This document shows, piece after piece, positions 7,117 to 12,006 of a stretch of DNA of 12,006 nt. Where the stretch lies: assembly GCA_002328035.1 (NCBI GenBank), contig DCVL01000067.1, forward strand, positions 2,618-14,623, read 5' to 3'. The notes beneath the pieces are model-generated. The model searched no databases. It was given only the letters and a program-made list of their open reading frames with translations, and was not told the origin of the DNA. Numbering within the stretch: position 1 is the stretch's first letter; every line of letters begins with the position of its first letter. Source of the stretch: Geobacter sp. UBA2189. GTDB taxonomy: Bacteria; Desulfobacterota; Desulfuromonadia; Geobacterales; Pseudopelobacteraceae. The position numbers and the translations under genes were made by a program.

Positions 7117-8495
7117 GCGCACATTCAGGAACAGTCGAGCTTATGACACCTAAAAAGGCGGCAACCTGGGTCATCGGGCTTCTTGTAGCGTTAGGGGCTA
7201 TCGCCTCCTTCGGAAACGCCGGAATCGTATTTGCCCTTTTGATTGGACTTATGCTGACCGGCATGCCGATCTCAATCTCTCTTGGTTTAACCGTTCTGAC
7301 ATTCCTTTTCTTTATGTCTCATGTCCCTGTTGAAACCGTAGCAATGAAGCTATTTACAGGGATTGAGAAGTTCGAAATCATGGCTATTCCATTCTTTATA
7401 CTGGCAGGCAACTTCCTTACACATGGTGGTGTAGCCAAAAGGATGATCAATTTTGCCACTTCAATGGTTGGGCACTGGCACGGTGGCCTGGGTCTGGCAG
7501 GCGTTATGGCATGCGCTCTGTTTGCGGCTGTTTCCGGTTCAAGCCCTGCAACAGTGGTGGCTATCGGATCAATCCTGCTACCTGCAATGGTAAAGGCAGG
7601 TTTTCCAAAGAACTTCGGCGCGGGAGTAATAGCGACTTCCGGTTCGTTAGGCATCCTTATTCCGCCTTCAATAGTAATGGTTATATATGCAGTTGCCACA
7701 AACTCATCTGTCGGTGCCCTGTTTATGGCAGGCGTAATTCCTGGTTTGCTGCTGGCAACCCTTCTTGGTTCTGTTGCATGGTATCGCGCCCGCAAATTTA
7801 ACTATCCCCGGATGCCAAAGGCCACCACAAAAGAGCGTTTGAAGGCCTTCAAAGAGAGTGTATGGGGGCTCATGCTGATAGTCATAGTGCTTGGCGGTAT
7901 CTATTCCGGCATGTTCACCCCTACCGAGGCAGCCGCAATGTCTGCAGTATATGCCTTTTTTGTGGCAGTCTTTGTGTACAAGGATATGACCTTTAAAGGG
8001 ATACCCAAGGTATTGCTTGATTCGGCCAACATGTCAGCCATGCTGCTCTATATAATAACAAATGCCGTACTGTTCTCTTACCTTATGACATCAGAGCAGA
8101 TCCCTCAAATAATGGCAGACTGGATTATTAACCATAATCTGGGTGTAGTCGCTTTTCTGGCAGTCACCAACGTTCTGCTTCTGCTTGCAGGCAACGTAAT
8201 GGAGCCATCATCAATACTCCTGATCCTGGCGCCTATCCTTTTCCCTGTGGCAATGCAGCTTGGCATTGACCCGATTCATTTTGGTATCCTGATGACGGTA
8301 AACATGGAAGTTGGTATGTGCCATCCACCGGTGGGGCTTAACCTGTACGTTGCCAGCGGAATCACCAAGATGGGAATATCTGAACTTACCATGGCAATTC
8401 TGCCCTGGCTTATCGCAATGGTCGGATTTATGCTGCTTATTACCTACGTTCCGATCATATCCCTCTGGCTGCCCAGATTACTGGGATACATATAA
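7113..8495 (+). CDS. dctM: TRAP transporter large permease subunit DctM, 460 aa
   Basis: This is the transport subunit that moves the organic acid across the inner membrane, normally with Na+. Family landmarks are present in order: GMPISISLGL (50-59), the SGSSPAT hairpin region (141-147), ILIPPSIVMVIYAVATNSSV (181-200), GMFTPTEAAA (266-275), MEPSSI (363-368) and HPPVGLNLYVASG (404-416). The protein is hydrophobic throughout. It is about 30 residues longer than the common length for DctM because of an N-terminal extension containing an extra hydrophobic segment (about 18-40). The ATG overlaps the dctQ stop by four bases and a G-rich stretch just before it can act as the ribosome site, so the long start looks real. 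Transcription is expected from the sigma-54 promoter at 5303. Confidence 0.95.
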   Translation: MSAHSGTVELMTPKKAATWVIGLLVALGAIASFGNAGIVFALLIGLMLTGMPISISLGLTVLTFLFFMSHVPVETVAMKLFTGIEKFEIMAIPFFILAGNFLTHGGVAKRMINFATSMVGHWHGGLGLAGVMACALFAAVSGSSPATVVAIGSILLPAMVKAGFPKNFGAGVIATSGSLGILIPPSIVMVIYAVATNSSVGALFMAGVIPGLLLATLLGSVAWYRARKFNYPRMPKATTKERLKAFKESVWGLMLIVIVLGGIYSGMFTPTEAAAMSAVYAFFVAVFVYKDMTFKGIPKVLLDSANMSAMLLYIITNAVLFSYLMTSEQIPQIMADWIINHNLGVVAFLAVTNVLLLLAGNVMEPSSILLILAPILFPVAMQLGIDPIHFGILMTVNMEVGMCHPPVGLNLYVASGITKMGISELTMAILPWLIAMVGFMLLITYVPIISLWLPRLLGYI

Positions 8496-8501
8496 TCAAA
8501 A

Positions 8502-8524
8502 AAGTTATTTTAATAAGTTATTTT
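8502..8524 (+). repeat. Short tandem repeat AAGTTATTTT x2 before the DUF551 ORF
   Basis: Two exact 10-bp copies (8502-8511 and 8515-8524) are separated by AAT, so the unit repeats every 13 bp. They fill most of the 44-nt gap between dctM and the next ORF and end directly before its ribosome site. It is an AT-rich spacer of unknown role, possibly an unstructured translation enhancer or a slippage product. Confidence 0.5.
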
Positions 8525-8539
8525 CAGGAGAACTGGATA

Positions 8540-8779
8540 ATGACTCTAACCAAGAAAAAAGCTATGAAATGGATAGAAGCCCAGGATGCATTACCCGATG
8601 AATCAGAACGGGTACTGCTCTTCACTCCCTATCAGGTTTTGGGAGAAGACCACACCTGCGTTGGCAATAAAGAGAGCATCGCGACCTGCATTGCAACAGT
8701 AAACTGTAAACAGGTTCAGATATTTACACATTGGATGCCACTGCCACCAACGCCGAAACAGGTGTGTACAGGGTCATGA
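8540..8779 (+). CDS. Small DUF551-like protein, 79 aa
   Basis: The function is unknown. The sequence opens KKKAMKWIEAQDALPDESERVLLF and closes with FTHWMPLPPTPKQ. This resembles the DUF551 pattern as I recall it: a W-I start, then LP..xE.VL, then a C-terminal THWMPLP. DUF551 proteins are small and often encoded in phages, but bacterial copies exist. There is no signal peptide or membrane segment, so it should be cytoplasmic; it contains three Cys in the middle (C41, C49, C56). AGGAG (8526-8530) lies nine bases before the ATG. It is 44 nt after dctM with no terminator between, so it may be cotranscribed with the TRAP genes. A coding role is supported by the ribosome site and the family-like ends; the family assignment is from memory. 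Confidence 0.7.
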   Translation: MTLTKKKAMKWIEAQDALPDESERVLLFTPYQVLGEDHTCVGNKESIATCIATVNCKQVQIFTHWMPLPPTPKQVCTGS

Positions 8780-8848
8780 AATTCATTTAGGAAGATCTAG
8801 CAACTTAATACAACAGAACTCGGAATTTACCAAAACGCCGTTTATGGT

Positions 8849-8887
8849 GTTCAGGGGCGAAGCGGATAATCTGCTTCGCCCCTGAAC
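8849..8887. repeat. Perfect 15-bp inverted repeat (long hairpin) between the DUF551 ORF and nhaD
   Basis: GTTCAGGGGCGAAGC (8849-8863) and GCTTCGCCCCTGAAC (8873-8887) are exact reverse complements around a 9-base centre. Further pairing inside that centre (G.T, G-C, A-T) would extend the stem to about 18 pairs with a three-base loop. Outer pieces CAAAAC (8831-8836) and GTTTTG (8906-8911) are also complementary. There is no T-run on either strand, so it is not a classical terminator. It may be a REP-like palindrome, an mRNA 3'-end stabiliser for the TRAP transcript, or a Rho-independent terminator that has lost its T-tract. Confidence 0.8.
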
Positions 8888-8920
8888 GTATTAGCAGTTT
8901 TGCCGGTTTGAACAAGACAG

Positions 8921-8950
8921 TTGATATGGAGCTGTGGCATTATCTTAAAT
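8921..8950 (+). promoter_or_regulatory. Weak candidate sigma-70 promoter for nhaD
   Basis: TTGATA (8921-8926) and TTAAAT (8945-8950) are 18 bp apart. They match the -35 consensus in five of six bases and the -10 consensus in four of six. The start point would fall near 8957, just before the ribosome site. Support is limited to this spacing and position; readthrough from upstream is also possible. Confidence 0.3.
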
Positions 8951-8975
8951 CAACTCTGGTTTGGAGGAATAGAGA

Positions 8976-10385
8976 ATGTTTAATCGGTTAATGACACTAC
9001 TGCTTTTCGTACTGACTCCTGTGTCAGCTTTTGCCAGCAGTGGCAATGAAGTAGCAGACCTGACCCGTACCGGTTTGGGCATCTTGGCGGCAGTGCTGTT
9101 TATAGCAGCCTATACACTTGTTATTATGGAAGAAAAGTTTCACCTGCGCAAGAGCAAGCCGGTGATTGTGGCGGCCGGTCTTATGTGGGTACTGGTTGCC
9201 CTCTCCTACCAGGCTCTGGGCAGACCGGAACATGCCCATACAGCCATCTTGCATAATCTGACCGAGTATGCGGAGCTTTTCCTTTTTTTACTGGCTGCCA
9301 TGACATATATAAATGCCCTGGAAGAACGGGATGCCTTTAAAGCGCTTCGCTCCTGGCTGGTAAACAAGGGCTTTACACTGCGAACTCTATTCTGGCTGAC
9401 CGGTCTGCTGGCCTTTCTTATCTCACCTGTGGCTGATAATCTGACCACAGCCCTGCTGATGGGTGCGGTTGTCATGGCGGTTGGAGGCAGCAACAAAGAC
9501 TTTGTAGTGGTGGCTTGCATTAACATCGTTGTAGGTGCAAACGCAGGTGGTGCTTTCTCACCCTTTGGCGACATAACCACCCTGATGGTCTGGCAAAAGG
9601 GTAAGGTGGATTTCTTTGAATTTTTTGCCATCTTTATCCCGTCGTTGCTCAACTGGATCATTCCTGCGGCCTTGATGAGTATGGCTGTGCCAAAAGAAAA
9701 ACCGGAAGTAACAGATGAAGCTGTCAGTATGAAATTAGGAGCCAAGCGAATAATGGCTCTATTCTTGGCAACCATCGTCACAGCTGTATCATTCCACAAT
9801 TTTCTGCATCTGCCACCTGCAGTAGGTATGATGCTGGGTCTGGGCTATCTTTCCTTTTTCGCCTACTGGCTGAAGAAAAAAGAACACCGCTTGATGACTG
9901 GCGACAACCCTTTGGATCTAACTGGTCATCAACATGAAACCTTTGACCTGTTTCGCAAGGTTGCCAAGTCTGAATGGGACACCCTTTTATTCTTTTACGG
10001 CGTTATTCTCTGTGTTGGGGGATTGGGGCAATTTGGATATTTGGCCAGTCTTTCCAGGTTCATGTACGATGGACTTGGACATACAACGGCAAACATACTG
10101 GTAGGACTGCTTTCAGCTGTTATTGACAATATTCCGGTCATGTTTGCAGTGCTGACCATGGATCCTCAGATGTCCCATGGTCAGTGGCTGCTGGTAACCT
10201 TGACCGCTGGTGTTGGAGGCAGCCTTCTCTCTATTGGCTCCGCTGCCGGAGTCGCTTTAATGGGGTCTGCCCGTGGAATTTACACCTTTGGTGCTCACCT
10301 GAAATGGACATGGGCTGTTGCCCTTGGCTATGCAGTCAGTATTGCTGCTCATCTCTTCCTTAATGCCAAATATTTTACCCATTGA
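8976..10385 (+). CDS. nhaD: NhaD-type Na+/H+ antiporter, 469 aa
   Basis: This is an inner-membrane antiporter of the ion transporter superfamily that exports Na+ (or Li+) in exchange for H+, giving sodium and pH tolerance. The N-terminus is signal-like (residues 1-21, ending AFAS), as in other NhaD proteins. Family hallmarks follow: EEKFHLRKSKPVIVAAGLMW (52-71), LTEYAELFLFLLAAMTYINA (95-114), ISPVADNLTTALLM (149-162, with D154/N155), NAGGAFSPFGDITTLMVWQ (189-207, with D199) and AVIDNIPVMFA (381-391, with D384). The acidic residues in the last three motifs are expected to take part in ion binding. GGAGG (8963-8967), eight bases before the ATG, supports this start. Length is normal. The upstream gap of about 200 bp suggests its own transcript. 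Its neighbour is a TRAP system that probably uses Na+, so a shared role in sodium balance is possible but inferred. Confidence 0.93.
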   Translation: MFNRLMTLLLFVLTPVSAFASSGNEVADLTRTGLGILAAVLFIAAYTLVIMEEKFHLRKSKPVIVAAGLMWVLVALSYQALGRPEHAHTAILHNLTEYAELFLFLLAAMTYINALEERDAFKALRSWLVNKGFTLRTLFWLTGLLAFLISPVADNLTTALLMGAVVMAVGGSNKDFVVVACINIVVGANAGGAFSPFGDITTLMVWQKGKVDFFEFFAIFIPSLLNWIIPAALMSMAVPKEKPEVTDEAVSMKLGAKRIMALFLATIVTAVSFHNFLHLPPAVGMMLGLGYLSFFAYWLKKKEHRLMTGDNPLDLTGHQHETFDLFRKVAKSEWDTLLFFYGVILCVGGLGQFGYLASLSRFMYDGLGHTTANILVGLLSAVIDNIPVMFAVLTMDPQMSHGQWLLVTLTAGVGGSLLSIGSAAGVALMGSARGIYTFGAHLKWTWAVALGYAVSIAAHLFLNAKYFTH

Positions 10386-10413
10386 TGATCTGTTAGACTT
10401 GAACTCCAATTAA

Positions 10414-10767
10414 AGTACAGTACAGTTGCAAAGTGAATGCTGCCTCCTTGGAGCAGAACTGCGTATCACCACCCTGCTCAGCATCGAGTACGCCATGCGG
10501 TGTTTCTTTACACTATGCTGACCGTGGTGGTGTTTGTAGGCGGCCTGATGTACCTGAGGCGATATCGCCCCCAGGACACCGCCGGGTCAACTGGTGGCAT
10601 CGTTGCTGATGGCAGTCGGTTATGGCATAATAGCTGTGCCAACCGGTATAGTGACCAGCGAGATGATGCACCCCCCAAAACCTGCTGCGGGTGAAAATTG
10701 TCCCTGCTGTGGCAGGAAGACAGATGCTATTAAGATTACGGAGATAGATGATGCAAAACAGCATTGA
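10414..10767 (+). pseudogene. Remnant of a VIC-family potassium/ion channel gene, with internal deletions
   Basis: No intact ORF spans this stretch, but three consecutive pieces read as parts of a six-helix ion channel. Piece one (frame of 10456) gives AELRITTLLSIEYAMR, resembling helix S2. Piece two (frame of 10497) gives AVFLYTMLTVVVFVGGLMYL, resembling S5. Piece three (frame of 10558) gives GDIAPRTPPGQLVASLLMAV and GYGIIAVPTGIVTSEMM, the segment after the selectivity filter plus S6, then a Cys-rich tail CPCCGRK ending at TGA 10765-10767. S3-S4 (the voltage sensor) is missing between pieces one and two. The pore helix and the TVGY of the filter are missing between pieces two and three. Nothing convincing remains of S1 or the original start. 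An 85-codon reading from 10437 to 10694 covers only piece two and then runs out of frame. The tail overlaps the GH15 start by 20 bases. The alignment is by eye against remembered family sequences. Confidence 0.75.
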
Positions 10768-12006
10768 TTTAGGACTTATAGGAAATGGATGCATAGGTGC
10801 GTTGATAGATGAACAGGCTGAGATCGTCTGGTGCTGCCTGCCCAGGTTTGATGGGGATCCCGTATTCTGTTCGTTATTAAAGGAGCATACGGATCGTGAC
10901 GGTTTCGGCTACTGTACCATTGAGCTGTTGGAACAGATTGAGGTATCTCAGCAGTACCTGCCAAATACAGCAGTTCTGGTAACACGACTGACCGATGCAA
11001 CAGGTGGTATTATAGAAATTACCGATTTTGCGCCAAGATTTCGTCAGTATGGTCGAATGTTCACTCCTGTTATGCTGTTCCGCCAGATAAAACGGTTAAA
11101 AGGAAGCCCCAGAATGCGTTTGTCTGTACGTCCTGCAAGCGATTATGGACGGGAGCGCTGCCCAGTTACATTTGGAAGTCACCATATCAGATATCTCTCT
11201 CCAGGATGGACTCTCAGGCTTACTACCGATGCTTCAATCACAATGATCTTGGAAGAACTTCCTTTTTTTCTGGATGACAACATAACTATAATATTCGGTG
11301 CAGATGAAACTATACCGAGCAACATTCAAGAGCTTGCCCGTCGTTTTCTTGATGAAACCATAAATTATTGGCACGAATGGGTACGCGATCTGGGGATACC
11401 TTTTGAATGGCAAGATGAGGTAATCAGGGCTGCAATAACCTTGAAGTTGAATACATTCGATGACACCGGTGCTATTGTGGCTGCCATGACAACTTCAATT
11501 CCTGAAGCTGCCAATACCCAGCGTAATTGGGATTATCGCTTTTGTTGGCTGAGGGATTCCTATTTTGTAGTCAATGCCTTAAACCGGTTGGGCGCTACAA
11601 AGACGATGGAACGGTACCTTGGTTATCTGGCCAATATTGCCGCCTCTTCACCGGCCGGAAGATTACAGCCTGTATATGCCATTGATGGCAAGGCAAGGCT
11701 TGAAGAGATAGTAGCAGAGACACTGCCTGGATATCGCGGCATGGGTCCAGTCAGGGTTGGCAATCAGGCATTTGAACAGATACAGCACGATGTTTACGGT
11801 TCGGCAATCCTAGCTGTTACCCATATCTTTTTTGATAAACGCCTCCTCCGCTGCGGAGATACGGATCTTTTTCATCGCCTGGAACCTCTGGGAGAAATAG
11901 CAAGTCAGGTATTTGATCAACCTGATGCCGGACTCTGGGAGCTGCGCGGTTCGGCAAGAGTTCACACTTTTTCAAGTGTCATGTGCTGGGCTGCCTGTGA
12001 CCGTCT
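10748..12006 (+). CDS. Glycoside hydrolase family 15 protein (glucoamylase/trehalase-like), 5' part, cut by the window end
   Basis: The frame stays open for 419 codons to the window edge, so the 3' end is missing; members of this family are usually about 600 residues. GH15 enzymes hydrolyse alpha-glucosidic bonds (glucoamylase, glucodextranase or trehalase) with inversion. Visible landmarks are LGLIGNGCIGALID (8-21), WCCLPRFDGDPVF (28-40), the catalytic-domain motif NWDYRFCWLRDS (260-271), GNQAFEQIQHDVYG and GLWELRG. In the last, E398 is the expected general acid; the general base lies beyond the window. There is no signal peptide, so it should be cytoplasmic, which favours a role in trehalose or glycogen turnover. 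GGAG (10740-10743) precedes tandem ATGs at 10748 and 10751; the second has the better spacing (7 nt). No promoter is evident; expression may once have depended on the broken channel gene upstream. Confidence 0.9.
   Translation, partial: MMQNSIDLGLIGNGCIGALIDEQAEIVWCCLPRFDGDPVFCSLLKEHTDRDGFGYCTIELLEQIEVSQQYLPNTAVLVTRLTDATGGIIEITDFAPRFRQYGRMFTPVMLFRQIKRLKGSPRMRLSVRPASDYGRERCPVTFGSHHIRYLSPGWTLRLTTDASITMILEELPFFLDDNITIIFGADETIPSNIQELARRFLDETINYWHEWVRDLGIPFEWQDEVIRAAITLKLNTFDDTGAIVAAMTTSIPEAANTQRNWDYRFCWLRDSYFVVNALNRLGATKTMERYLGYLANIAASSPAGRLQPVYAIDGKARLEEIVAETLPGYRGMGPVRVGNQAFEQIQHDVYGSAILAVTHIFFDKRLLRCGDTDLFHRLEPLGEIASQVFDQPDAGLWELRGSARVHTFSSVMCWAACDR

Noticed and set aside
7319..7795. 158-codon minus-strand ORF
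   Set aside because: It is a shadow of dctM, composed of the antisense of its conserved membrane segments.
9206..9799. Long 197-codon ORF on the minus strand
   Set aside because: It is entirely antisense to nhaD, whose family motifs are clear, and shows no recognisable protein features.
10386..10413. Terminator after nhaD
   Set aside because: Only a weak ACTT/AAGT pairing is present, with no GC-rich stem or T-run.
10437..10694. Apparent 85-aa protein-coding ORF
   Set aside because: Only its middle (AVFLYTMLTVVVFVGGLMYL) looks like real protein; the rest is the wrong frame of a decayed channel gene whose true tail reads in another frame.

Overview
The window reads as a chromosomal segment of a Gram-negative bacterium, most likely a delta-proteobacterium of the Geobacter / Desulfuromonas type. 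This rests on protein resemblance recalled from memory: a Cache-type sensor kinase paired with an NtrC-type sigma-54 activator, a DctP-type TRAP transporter, NhaD, and a GH15 enzyme of the kind found in Geobacter-like genomes. It also fits a strong sigma-54 promoter and moderate GC content (a rough impression, not a calculation). The genus is not certain. Every gene found is on the + strand.

Region 1 (9-5162) is a tightly packed signalling and transport cluster. It holds a membrane-bound sensor histidine kinase with a large periplasmic part, an NtrC-family response regulator (receiver, AAA+, Fis-type HTH), and a YnfM-like MFS transporter whose start overlaps the regulator stop.

Region 2 (5163-8495) is a complete TRAP transporter. 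A 206-bp control region carries three evenly spaced TGGC-N8-GCCA-type sites, a direct repeat and a near-consensus -24/-12 (sigma-54) promoter. It is followed by dctP (solute-binding protein), a hairpin terminator or attenuator, dctQ and dctM. The simplest reading is that the kinase senses a carboxylate, the regulator binds the three sites, and sigma-54 RNA polymerase transcribes dctPQM.

Region 3 (8496-8975) holds a small DUF551-like ORF directly after dctM, then a long perfect palindrome in non-coding DNA.

Region 4 (8976-10385) is nhaD, a Na+/H+ antiporter. TRAP transporters are usually driven by Na+, so a Na+ exporter next door could be functionally linked, but nothing in the sequence proves this.

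Region 5 (10386-12006) holds a decayed potassium-channel (VIC-family) gene that has lost its voltage-sensor region and selectivity filter. It runs into the 5' part of a GH15 (glucoamylase/trehalase-like) gene that continues past the window edge.

I saw no tRNA, rRNA, CRISPR array, insertion sequence or phage integration signature. Nor did I see a clearly new biological system. The most notable items are the well-preserved sigma-54 control region, the broken channel gene and the DUF551 ORF attached to the TRAP operon.
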